This document shows, piece by piece, positions 45,017-52,317 of a stretch of 64,000 nt of DNA. A program made the translations under genes and the position numbers. The notes under the pieces were generated by a model, which was not told where the DNA came from, made no database searches, and worked only from the letters and a program-made list of their open reading frames with translations. The stretch's first letter is position 1. Every line of letters begins with the position of its first letter. Origin of the DNA: an uncultured Desulfatitalea sp. (GTDB lineage: Bacteria; Desulfobacterota; Desulfobacteria; Desulfobacterales; Desulfosarcinaceae); assembly GCA_937868765.1 (NCBI GenBank), contig CALMNL010000004.1, positions 1,500,749 through 1,564,748 on the forward strand. Reading direction: 5' to 3'.

Positions 45017-45445
45017 CTAACCCGGAAGGCTTTCGCCGGTCATGGGGACGATCTCGAATTCTGTCGTGATTTCAGATATTCCACGCACCGTGGCGGCCAC
45101 GGAACAATATTTTTCCTGGGAAAGCTGGATGGCCTGGGTCAAGGCCTTGGGTGTCAAGCCATTGCCGCTGACCCGGTATTTCAGATGAATGCGGCGGTAG
45201 GCCCAGGGCGGTTTGGGATCCTGCTCGCCGTTGGCGACAATCTCCAGCATGGTCAGCGGCTGGCGTTTCTTGGCCATGATGTCCAACACATCGTAGGCAG
45301 TGCAGGCGGACAGGCCGACCAGCAGCATCTGGGACGGGCTGACGCCTCTGGCCGGATCGTCGCCGGAAAGCACCACCGACTGGTTGCGTGAGTCGGTGCC
45401 CACAAACTGTTTACCCGTTACCCAGCGTACCGTCGTGATCGGCAT
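45017..45445 (-). CDS. OsmC-family peroxide/thiol-reactive protein
   Basis: A 142-residue protein. ATG 45445 is chosen because AAAGGAG lies seven bases upstream; the frame runs 11 codons further. OsmC/YhfA-type features are both reactive cysteines, C48 in LVGLSACTAYDVLDIM and C114 in EKYCSVAATV, and the PSQMLL helix start. Members reduce organic peroxides or act on thiols. It lies upstream of the lytic transglycosylase gene on the same strand and diverges from the PAS/HisKA gene. Confidence 0.9.
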   Translation of the reverse strand: MPITTVRWVTGKQFVGTDSRNQSVVLSGDDPARGVSPSQMLLVGLSACTAYDVLDIMAKKRQPLTMLEIVANGEQDPKPPWAYRRIHLKYRVSGNGLTPKALTQAIQLSQEKYCSVAATVRGISEITTEFEIVPMTGESLPG

Positions 45446-45551
45446 GATGTGCTCCTTTTGTCGTGAAGGCGGTGGCATACTGCTCGGAACCCGGCCATCA
45501 TTATATATATGCGCTCAAATTGGCAACAATTTCCTGATCCTCAGGCCGGGC

Positions 45552-45579
45552 TTGACAAAAGGCGGGCTGGGGATATTGT
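45552..45579 (+). promoter_or_regulatory. Sigma70-like promoter for the PAS/HisKA gene
   Basis: A perfect TTGACA (45552-45557), a 16-base spacer and TATTGT (45574-45579). The expected transcript start, near 45586, leaves a short leader ending at ATG 45642, which has AAAGGA upstream. This supports 45642 as the start over ATG 45594. Confidence 0.5.
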
Positions 45580-45641
45580 GGAAGAAACTGCGTATGCCCC
45601 CTTGGGACCCGGGGGTTCCAGGATTCAAAGGAATTGCGCTC

Positions 45642-46553
45642 ATGCCCGTCTACGCCTGGATCATTGTGCTGCTCGGCCTGGCCTGGGGGGCTGCTGCGAC
45701 GATATACCTGCGGCGCAAAACCCGGGACCTGCGACGGGCGCAAGCCGGACTGGGCGAGGCCGCCTCGAAAATCGAACGGCTGGAAGCCGAACATCTTCAA
45801 AAAGAAGCTTACCGCGGAAACACCGAAGATCGTCTGCGAGGCTATTTACAGCTACTGGATGCCCTGATCAACACCATCCCCAACCCTATTTACTTCCAGG
45901 ATGCCCAGGGGATTTTCCAGGGATGCAACAAGGTTTTCGCCAAAGAGATTCTGGGGCTGACCCGGGATCAGATCATCGGACGGCGTCCGCTGGAGATGCC
46001 CGATCAGATTCCGCCCGATCTGGCCGCCACGTATCAGCGCCAGGAGATGATCATGGCCCGCAAAGGCGGCGGCCACAGCTTCGAAGCCCAGGTGCATTGC
46101 GCCGACGGGGCGCGCCGGGATTTTCTCTTCAGCATGGCCCCCATCCAAAATCCCGGAGTGGACGCCATCGGCACCGTGGTGGTACTCTCCGATCTGACCG
46201 AGAAGAATCGAGCCGCCCGGGACCGGCTGCAGAAAGAGAAGCTGGAAGGGGTCCTGGAAACTGCGGGGGCGGTGTGCCATGAATTCAATCAGCCGCTCCA
46301 GGCATTGTCCGGTTTCCTGGAAATCCTGGCGGTCCAGCGGAATGCTTCCGAGGGCGGACCTGTCATGGAAAGAGCCTTGGCCCAGATCGAACGCATGCGG
46401 GGTATCACCGCCAAACTCCAGGGCATCACCCACTATGAAACCATGCCTTACGGTGAAAGGACCAAGATCATCGACATTCACAAGTCTTCCGAGGCCGGCG
46501 CTGCCGGAGAAGAAAAATGCGCGGGCGGGCCGGCGGGGAACGCTCCAAAATAG
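45642..46553 (+). CDS. PAS-HisKA membrane protein lacking the kinase ATPase domain
   Basis: A 303-residue protein. One N-terminal membrane helix (about 4-23), a coiled-coil linker (to about 65), a PAS domain (about 72-190: IPNPIYFQDAQGIFQGCNKVF) and a dimerisation/phosphoacceptor region with H213 in CHEFNQPLQALSGFLEIL. It then ends with GITHYETMPYGERTKIIDIHKSS and a short polar tail. The N, G1 and G2 boxes of the ATPase domain are absent. The stop is followed by non-coding sequence, so this looks like the natural length. It may be phosphorylated by another kinase, or act as a scaffold. Confidence 0.85.
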   Translation: MPVYAWIIVLLGLAWGAAATIYLRRKTRDLRRAQAGLGEAASKIERLEAEHLQKEAYRGNTEDRLRGYLQLLDALINTIPNPIYFQDAQGIFQGCNKVFAKEILGLTRDQIIGRRPLEMPDQIPPDLAATYQRQEMIMARKGGGHSFEAQVHCADGARRDFLFSMAPIQNPGVDAIGTVVVLSDLTEKNRAARDRLQKEKLEGVLETAGAVCHEFNQPLQALSGFLEILAVQRNASEGGPVMERALAQIERMRGITAKLQGITHYETMPYGERTKIIDIHKSSEAGAAGEEKCAGGPAGNAPK

Positions 46554-46968
46554 AGACTCTTCAATACCGTATTGGCGTCCAAAAAAAGAACTGTAATTTC
46601 CTCTTCTTTCGATTCGGAACAGCCGGCGCCGGGTTTGTATGTGCATAAATACCAATGAGTTGTATTTTCCTCCGACCCGGTTTGGGGGCGGGATGGCACC
46701 AGACCGGAGGCAAAAGCGGAACAGTCGGTTCCGGTGCTGGGATGTAAATAAAATTTAAGTGTTTGATTTTTTGACCGATTGTAAGGTGGCACGCGTTTTG
46801 TTATGGAGCGTTCCACAAATAGGACGCGACGCAAAGGAACAGCCGATGCGCCAGGTGTACCAGAGGACCCAAACGGATGCGGCATCTTGGTAGAAACCCC
46901 GGATGTCGGGTCCCCAAAAAGACAACGGGCAGAAACAGATTCTTCTTTAGAAGGAGAGAGAAAAAACG
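46554..46968 (+). other. Intergenic stretch upstream of the aminomutase gene
   Basis: 415 bases, AT-richer than the flanks, with no recognisable gene. The open frame starting at 46803 is a shadow that runs into the aminomutase gene in another frame. It contains the sigma54-like element at 46787-46801. Confidence 0.55.
46787..46801 (+). promoter_or_regulatory. Sigma54-like promoter element ahead of kamA-like gene
   Basis: TGGCACG-CGTT-TTGT matches TGGCACG-N4-TTGC except for the last base, with correct spacing. It lies 168 bases before the start of the aminomutase gene, on the same strand. Confidence 0.4.
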
Positions 46969-48276
46969 ATGCATCGCAACCCTTGTCGCCAGGTAATTGC
47001 CAAAGCCGATGTCAAGACCACATGTTCTCCGGAACTCGGCGCGGAGGTAGAAGAAGAACCTCCAAGCCAGCAGGCTTGCTGTCCATCCGCCTTACAGCCG
47101 CCTGCCAAAAACAGATCCACCCGCAAGCTGGTCATTCAAAGCTTGCCCCTCGACACCCCGACCCCTCGACGCCGTTTCAAACAGTGCTACTACCCCAACA
47201 TCACCGAGCGCCAATGGAACGACTGGCAGTGGCAGATCGCCAATCGTGTGCGCGGACTGGGTCAGCTCGAAAGTTTTCTGCGCCTGACTCCCCAAGAGAA
47301 AATGGCGGCCGAGTGCCTGCAAAACAAGCTGCCCCTGGCCATTACGCCCTACTATTTGAGCCTGCTGGTGGGGCATGCCGCCGATTATCCCCTGCGGCGC
47401 ACGGTGGTGCCGGTTATCGACGAGTTCGTGAAAATGGAAGGGGAGGACGACGACCCCCTGGGAGAAGAAAACCAAAGCCCGGTACCGGGACTCGTGCATC
47501 GCTATCCCGACCGGGTCCTGTTTTTGACCCTCGATTTCTGTTCCACCTACTGCCGTTACTGCACCCGCTCCCGGGTGGTGGGCCACGGCCGGCTCTTCTT
47601 CAACCGCCGGCGCCTGGAAAACGCCCTGGAGTATATTCGCCGTACCCCCACCATCCGCGACGTGCTGTTGTCGGGCGGAGACCCCCTGACCCTCAGTGAC
47701 GCGCGTCTGGATTGGCTGTTGACCCGATTGCGACAGATCAAGCATGTGGAGATCATTCGCATCGGCACCAAGATTCCGGCCGTGCTGCCCCAGCGCGTGA
47801 CGCCCCAACTGGTGCGCATGCTCAAGCGCCATCACCCCCTGTGGATGAGCCTGCACTTCACCCATCCGGACGAGTGCACGCCCGAAGCCTACCGGGCCTG
47901 CCAGCGGCTGGCCGATGCGGGCATTCCATTGGGATCCCAAACCGTGCTGCTGCGCGGCATCAACGACTCGGTGGAAACCATGCGCAGCCTGGTGCATCAT
48001 CTGCTCCAGATGCGGGTGCGGCCCTACTACCTCTACCAGTGCGATCCCATTTCCGGTTCCGCCCACTTCCGCACCCCGGTGCAAACAGGTGTGGATATCA
48101 TCCGCGGCCTGCGGGGCTTTACCAGTGGTTACGCCATTCCCACCTATGTCATCGACGCTCCCGGTGGCGGCGGCAAGATTCCGATCACGCCCGATTACTG
48201 CCAGGGTCGCGACGGCGACAAGGTGGTGCTCAAGAATTACGAAGACAAAATATTCCAATATCCGGATGCCCTCTGA
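46969..48276 (+). CDS. KamA-family radical SAM enzyme, probable lysine 2,3-aminomutase
   Basis: A 435-residue radical SAM/PLP enzyme, with GAAGGAGA shortly before the ATG. The cluster cysteines are C191, C195 and C198 (CSTYCRYC). The PLP lysine is K403 in PGGGGKIP. The residues that bind the lysine side chain in clostridial lysine 2,3-aminomutase (D293 and D330, with PLP K337) have counterparts D359 and D396 at exactly the same spacings of 37 and 7 residues. Glutamate 2,3-aminomutase has Lys and Asn at these places. An N-terminal extension of about 60 residues is Cys- and Glu-rich. It should convert L-lysine to beta-lysine. Confidence 0.88.
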   Translation: MHRNPCRQVIAKADVKTTCSPELGAEVEEEPPSQQACCPSALQPPAKNRSTRKLVIQSLPLDTPTPRRRFKQCYYPNITERQWNDWQWQIANRVRGLGQLESFLRLTPQEKMAAECLQNKLPLAITPYYLSLLVGHAADYPLRRTVVPVIDEFVKMEGEDDDPLGEENQSPVPGLVHRYPDRVLFLTLDFCSTYCRYCTRSRVVGHGRLFFNRRRLENALEYIRRTPTIRDVLLSGGDPLTLSDARLDWLLTRLRQIKHVEIIRIGTKIPAVLPQRVTPQLVRMLKRHHPLWMSLHFTHPDECTPEAYRACQRLADAGIPLGSQTVLLRGINDSVETMRSLVHHLLQMRVRPYYLYQCDPISGSAHFRTPVQTGVDIIRGLRGFTSGYAIPTYVIDAPGGGGKIPITPDYCQGRDGDKVVLKNYEDKIFQYPDAL

Positions 48277-48286
48277 TGAGAGTGAC

Positions 48287-48326
48287 GCCGAAGATCGAGG
48301 CCTGAAGCGAGGCCTCGATCTTCGGC
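48287..48326 (+). other. 17-bp perfect RNA hairpin downstream of the aminomutase gene
   Basis: 48287-48303 and 48310-48326 are exactly complementary, with the six-base loop GAAGCG. It starts ten bases after the kamA-like stop. No U-run follows. It may protect the 3' end of the aminomutase mRNA or separate expression of the genes on either side. Confidence 0.8.
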
Positions 48327-48351
48327 ACGTACGTCCGGCCGCGATGGATCA

Positions 48352-48373
48352 GCCCCTTTGAAAGGGGCGTTTT
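48352..48373 (+). terminator. Short intrinsic terminator-like hairpin
   Basis: GCCCCTT-TGA-AAGGGGC (48352-48368), then G and four T. The short T-run makes it a weak terminator that would partly separate the aminomutase gene from the three genes that follow. Confidence 0.5.
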
Positions 48374-48470
48374 GCGTTCAGGCGGTTGTGGCCAGCAGTC
48401 GGATTTGCAAAACAGCCGCTTCGATGTCGCGGCCTGCCGGGGCATTCGCGCCGGAAAGGAGGCCGATGGT

Positions 48471-49046
48471 ATGAGTGGTTCATGGAATGCGATCAACGGT
48501 CAGGGAATTTCAGGGGCGGTGACCGCCGCTACGCACGACCAGAGCCGGTTATGCAGTGAGTGCGCCCGGGCCGGCCGCACCTGCTGCCAGGGACACGAAA
48601 TTTACGTTACCTGGGGCGATTGCCGCAGGATCGGCTATCATACCCAGCGCCGGGATTTTTACGAGTACCAGGGATGCGACGATCTGGCCTACGCCGATCA
48701 GACGGAAGATCCCATCTGGCAACAACATGTCTTCCGGCCGGACGGCAGCCGCCGGGTGCTCAAACGCAAGGCGAACGGCGACTGCTGCTTTCTTTCGCCC
48801 CAGGGTTGCCAACTGCCGCTGACTGTGCGACCCTTGGTTTGCCGCCTCTTTCCCCATACCTACTCGGCAACGGGGATTTTCGAGGGCTGGGACCAGGAGT
48901 GCCCGGCCGCGCGGGCCATCGCCAAGGTAAGCCTGGAGATCGGCATTGCCGGCGTGGCTGAAGAGGAGGCGGCCCGATGGCATCAATTGCTTTACGACGA
49001 GGTGGTGTGGGAGGGGCTTGTCGATGAAAGTTGGATTAACTTATGA
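48471..49046 (+). CDS. YkgJ-like cysteine-cluster protein
   Basis: A 191-residue protein from ATG 48471, with AAGGAGG eight bases upstream; the longer frame is discounted. It has the cysteine spacing of the YkgJ/UPF0153 zinc- or iron-chelating family: CSECARAGRTCCQG, then GDCCFLSPQGCQLPLTVRPLVCRLFP, and a late cysteine in WDQECPAAR. About ten cysteines in all. Its last 23 bases overlap the first ligase gene, so it is coupled to it. It may bind a metal cluster or modify partner proteins. The true activity is not known. Confidence 0.82.
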   Translation: MSGSWNAINGQGISGAVTAATHDQSRLCSECARAGRTCCQGHEIYVTWGDCRRIGYHTQRRDFYEYQGCDDLAYADQTEDPIWQQHVFRPDGSRRVLKRKANGDCCFLSPQGCQLPLTVRPLVCRLFPHTYSATGIFEGWDQECPAARAIAKVSLEIGIAGVAEEEAARWHQLLYDEVVWEGLVDESWINL

Positions 49047-50037
49047 CCTGCGCTCCGATTATCTCGAGGCCGGATACGGAGAAGAAGAGACGGCCGAGTT
49101 CGATCGGGAAGAGACCATCGAAGCCCTGGAAAAGGCGCTCATCGCCCTGGGGTACGCCACCGACCGCATCGGCCACATCCGGCACCTGACCCAGCGCCTG
49201 GCCGCCGGAGACCGCTGGGACCTGGTCTTCAACATCGCCGAAGGTCTGTACGGCATCGGCCGCGAAGCCCAGGTGCCGGCTCTGCTCGATGCCTACGACA
49301 TTCCGTATACCTTCTCCGATCCGCTGGTGATGGCCCTGACCCTGCACAAAGGCATGACCAAGCGCGTGTTGCGCGACGCCGGCATCCCCACCTGCGACTT
49401 CGCCGTGGTGGCCGGCCCGGACGACCTGCGCGCGGTGCACTTCTCCCCGCCTTACTTCATCAAGCCGGTGGCCGAGGGCACCGGCAAGGGGGTTTCCCCC
49501 GACTCGATCATCCGGCGCCGGGACGATCTGGGGGCCGCCTGCCGCAACCTCATGGTCACCTTCCGCCAGCCGGTGCTGGTGGAGAAGTTCCTGCCCGGCC
49601 GGGAGTTCACCGTGGGGGTCGTCGGCACCGGCGCCGATGCCCGGGTGCTGGGCACCATCGAAGTCCATCTGCTGCAATCCGCGGAACCCGAGGTTTACTC
49701 CTACATCAACAAGGAGCAGTGCGAAGAGCGCGTGCGCTACGAACTGGGGCGCCCCCAGGAGGACCCGGTGGTGGCCCAGGCCGAAAAGGTGGTCCTGGAT
49801 GCCTGGCGGGTGCTGGGTTGCCGGGATGCCGGCCGGGCCGACATCCGCTGCGATGCCGACGGCAACCCCCAGTTCATGGAGGTCAACCCCCTGGCCGGGT
49901 TGCATCCCGAGCACTCCGACCTGCCTATCATCTGCACCCATGTGGGCATCCCCTTCGTCCAACTCATCGAACGCATCATGAACTCGGCCCGCCAGCGCAT
50001 CCGGCGGGCGCAGAAGAGTTCGGAGAAGGGGAAGTAA
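49024..50037 (+). CDS. D-Ala-D-Ala-ligase-like ATP-grasp enzyme, copy 1
   Basis: A 337-residue ligase from ATG 49024, with GGGAGGGG six bases upstream. Features of the Ddl fold: KVGLTYDLR at the start, DLVFNIAEGLYGIGREAQVPALLDAYDIPYTFSD, YFIKPVAEGTGKGVS as the ATP loop, VLVEKFLPGREFTVGVVG, and the metal site MEVNPLAGLHPEHSDLP. Unlike in real Ddl, the N terminus has a long acidic insert (EEETAEFDREE). It probably joins an amino acid or similar carboxylate to an amine. The next ligase gene starts one base after its stop. Confidence 0.88.
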   Translation: MKVGLTYDLRSDYLEAGYGEEETAEFDREETIEALEKALIALGYATDRIGHIRHLTQRLAAGDRWDLVFNIAEGLYGIGREAQVPALLDAYDIPYTFSDPLVMALTLHKGMTKRVLRDAGIPTCDFAVVAGPDDLRAVHFSPPYFIKPVAEGTGKGVSPDSIIRRRDDLGAACRNLMVTFRQPVLVEKFLPGREFTVGVVGTGADARVLGTIEVHLLQSAEPEVYSYINKEQCEERVRYELGRPQEDPVVAQAEKVVLDAWRVLGCRDAGRADIRCDADGNPQFMEVNPLAGLHPEHSDLPIICTHVGIPFVQLIERIMNSARQRIRRAQKSSEKGK

Positions 50038-50038
50038 A

Positions 50039-51049
50039 ATGCGCATTGCGGTGGTGCACAACGCCTTGAGCAACCAGAGTTCCCCCGACGAACAGGATGT
50101 GCTGGTCCAGGCCGATGCGGTCACGGCGGCCCTCGAACGGCTGGGCCATACCACCGTGCGCCTGACCTGCGACCTGAACCTTTTTGCCGTCCAAAAGCAG
50201 CTCGTGGCCGCACGGCCCGACCTGGTCTTCAATCTGGTGGAGTCCCTGGCCGGCACGGGCCGCCTGCTGCACTTCTTTCCTTCCCTGCTCGATGCCCTGG
50301 GGCTGCCCTATGCCGGCGCCTCGGCCGAAGCGCTCTTTCTGACCTCCAACAAGGCTTTGGCCAAACAGCGCCTTTCGGCCGGCGGACTCGCCACACCGGC
50401 CTGGGTGGGTCCCTGCGACGGCCGCCGCCTGTGCAAGCTGCCGCCCAAAGAGACATGGCCCGACCGCTGGATCATCAAGTCGGTATGGGAGCACGCCAGC
50501 ATCGGCCTGGACGAGCAGGCCCTGGTAACGCGCGCCGAAACCCCCGGCCTGCCCGAGCGGTTGCGACGGCGCGCCCCCTATTTGGGCGGCCATTGCTTCG
50601 CCGAAACCTTCATCGAGGGCCGCGAGTTCAATCTCTCGGTCCTGGACGGCCCCCAAGGGCCGCGGGTGCTGCCGCCCGCCGAGATCATCTTCGAGGGCTA
50701 CGGCGACGACCGGGCCAGGATCGTGGACTACAACGCCAAGTGGGACGAATCCTCCTATGCCTATCACCACACCCCCCGGCGCTTCGACTTCGGCCCGGAG
50801 GACGGTCCGCTGCTCCAGCGCCTCCAGGATCAGGCCCTGGCCTGCTGGGAGCTCTTCGACCTGTCCGGCTACGCCCGGGTGGACTTTCGGGTGGACCTGT
50901 CCGACCGTCCCTGGATCCTGGAGATCAACGCCAATCCCTGCATCGCGCCGGACGCCGGTTTCGCCGCCGCCATTGCGCGCGGCGGCCTGAGCTATGACGC
51001 GGCCATCGGGGCCGTTATCGCCGCCGTTCCCAGGGTAACCGCGTTTTGA
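50039..51049 (+). CDS. D-Ala-D-Ala-ligase-like ATP-grasp enzyme, copy 2
   Basis: A 336-residue ligase of the same fold as copy 1 but clearly divergent: RIAVVHNALSNQSSPDEQDV, LVFNLVESLAGTGRLLHFFPSLLDALGLPYAGA, RWIIKSVWEHASIGLDEQALV, CFAETFIEGREFNLSVLDG, and the metal site WILEINANPCIAPDAGFAAA. Its 3' end (VTAF, stop) is part of a direct repeat; a second copy lies 1.15 kb downstream. Two successive ATP-grasp ligases suggest stepwise assembly of a small peptide-like product. Confidence 0.87.
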   Translation: MRIAVVHNALSNQSSPDEQDVLVQADAVTAALERLGHTTVRLTCDLNLFAVQKQLVAARPDLVFNLVESLAGTGRLLHFFPSLLDALGLPYAGASAEALFLTSNKALAKQRLSAGGLATPAWVGPCDGRRLCKLPPKETWPDRWIIKSVWEHASIGLDEQALVTRAETPGLPERLRRRAPYLGGHCFAETFIEGREFNLSVLDGPQGPRVLPPAEIIFEGYGDDRARIVDYNAKWDESSYAYHHTPRRFDFGPEDGPLLQRLQDQALACWELFDLSGYARVDFRVDLSDRPWILEINANPCIAPDAGFAAAIARGGLSYDAAIGAVIAAVPRVTAF

Positions 51050-51057
51050 AATCAGCC
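51030..51057 (+). repeat. Direct repeat, left copy (spans the 3' end of ligase 2)
   Basis: 28 bases covering the last codons and stop of ligase 2, matching 52184-52211 in 25 of 28 positions. The pair brackets the AT-rich sulfotransferase segment. Confidence 0.85.
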
Positions 51058-51307
51058 TTTCAAGATCCTCAACAAATAATCGTTACCCCAATCGGCCCTA
51101 AAGCGCTTGACCTTGATGCTCTGTTGCTTAAGTGACGTTCGTTTATTAATCCTGTTCGAGGCTATCTGTCTGAACACGATCAATCGCCTTATCTCCCTGC
51201 TAACCAGTAGAAAAAGGGAATCTCATTACCCTGAGCGGCGTATCAAATATTCTGCATTGAAACAAAAGCAACAACAATTGTGCATCACCGGATGGACACA
51301 AATTCAC
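51058..51307 (+). other. AT-rich non-coding part of the inserted segment
   Basis: 250 bases with no supported gene. A forward frame of 88 codons (51107-51373) runs antisense into the sulfotransferase 3' end and shows no family features. Base composition is far from that of the flanking ligase gene. Confidence 0.55.
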
Positions 51308-52129
51308 CTAAGGAGCAAATTGTTGAATATAATCGACGGATGTTATCCGATTGATCGGTTTCCGACTAAATAATGAATAATCATTCTCATAGCCAAAAAA
51401 GTTAATGTAATCGTGAAAAATCGGCTTGAAAAACGCAATATCTTCGTCAGTAAACCAATTTCTCCACTCCCCATATGATTTTGATCGTTCAACGCGTTTC
51501 AACTTCTCGGATACCGTGACGTTACAGTTTATGTTAAAGCCCAGATAGTCAACCAAATCATTTATATGACCATCAATATAATTTTCATATTTGACAATAA
51601 ATAGTTCAGCTGAGGTCTTGGCAAAATCAACGGTATTCAGACATGATTTTTTTAAACCAAAGCCGATGCCGAAAGATGCATTCCTTCCCAACAGGGTGGC
51701 GGTTTCCTCAAATAGATATTTAACCGATATGGCATCGGGTTTTTCAACTTTCAATTTGATCAGCTTTAAAAACTTGTTAAAAGATTGAGAATCATTTTGT
51801 TTTTGAAACAGGTTGGCTCGATATAATAACCGGCTTACAAGGTTGTCACGCGGGTCTCGGACAATCAGAATTGCTTTTTCAATCCGTGAGGTATCTATGC
51901 CGAATTGATGTATTTGGCCTATCAGGATTTTTGCCAACGTATGGTCATAACCCGGCTTAACTGAATAGACACCTTCAAGATGCTGCTTCTGATGGGGTTC
52001 AAATATTGTATCCACCTTTCCGGCGAGTCCTTGGAGAACACTGCTAAATAATGCTGTCGTGCCAGATTTTGCTTGTCCTATAACGGCGATTCTCATGAGA
52101 AGCCTACATCGATTAGGAGATAACGTCAT
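51308..52129 (-). CDS. Sulfotransferase-family protein in an AT-rich insertion
   Basis: A 273-residue protein on the strand opposite to its neighbours. ATG 52129 is chosen, with AGGAGG six bases upstream. The PAPS loop GQAKSGTTALF lies at about 18-28, and ILIVRDPRDNLVSRLLYRANLF is the 3'-phosphate region with the R-D-P-R pattern. SKSYGEWRNWFTDEDIAFF near the end resembles the KG-x-x-GxWKxxFT motif of true sulfotransferases. It is AT-rich, unlike the ligase and GNAT genes, so it was probably acquired by transfer. The acceptor is unknown. Confidence 0.83.
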   Translation of the reverse strand: MTLSPNRCRLLMRIAVIGQAKSGTTALFSSVLQGLAGKVDTIFEPHQKQHLEGVYSVKPGYDHTLAKILIGQIHQFGIDTSRIEKAILIVRDPRDNLVSRLLYRANLFQKQNDSQSFNKFLKLIKLKVEKPDAISVKYLFEETATLLGRNASFGIGFGLKKSCLNTVDFAKTSAELFIVKYENYIDGHINDLVDYLGFNINCNVTVSEKLKRVERSKSYGEWRNWFTDEDIAFFKPIFHDYINFFGYENDYSLFSRKPINRITSVDYIQQFAP

Positions 52130-52183
52130 TTTTGGCCTCCTACCATAAATAAAGAAAGATAGAAAGATAGGAAGCGGGTAACT

Positions 52184-52211
52184 CCAGGGTAACCGCATTT
52201 GGAAATCAACC
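52184..52211 (+). repeat. Direct repeat, right copy
   Basis: 25 of 28 bases match 51030-51057; the three differences include the base that destroys the stop codon. It lies 106 bases before the start of the GNAT-HDAC-GNAT gene, at the outer edge of the inserted segment. Confidence 0.85.
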
Positions 52212-52317
52212 GTCGTTCATTCCTTCGGTTGACAATCCGCACATTTCATTCAACACTGCATCGACGGCATAGCGCCAAAGGCCGCGGGCCGAAGCAAACA
52301 CAGATGAGGAATTGACC

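Noticed and set aside
46803-47699. 298-codon forward open frame overlapping the aminomutase gene
   Set aside because: Runs in another frame through the conserved aminomutase sequence; composition rich in Arg, Pro and Gly, as expected of a GC-rich shadow.
51107-51373. 88-codon forward open frame in the AT-rich insert
   Set aside because: Overlaps the sulfotransferase 3' end antisense and shows no family features.
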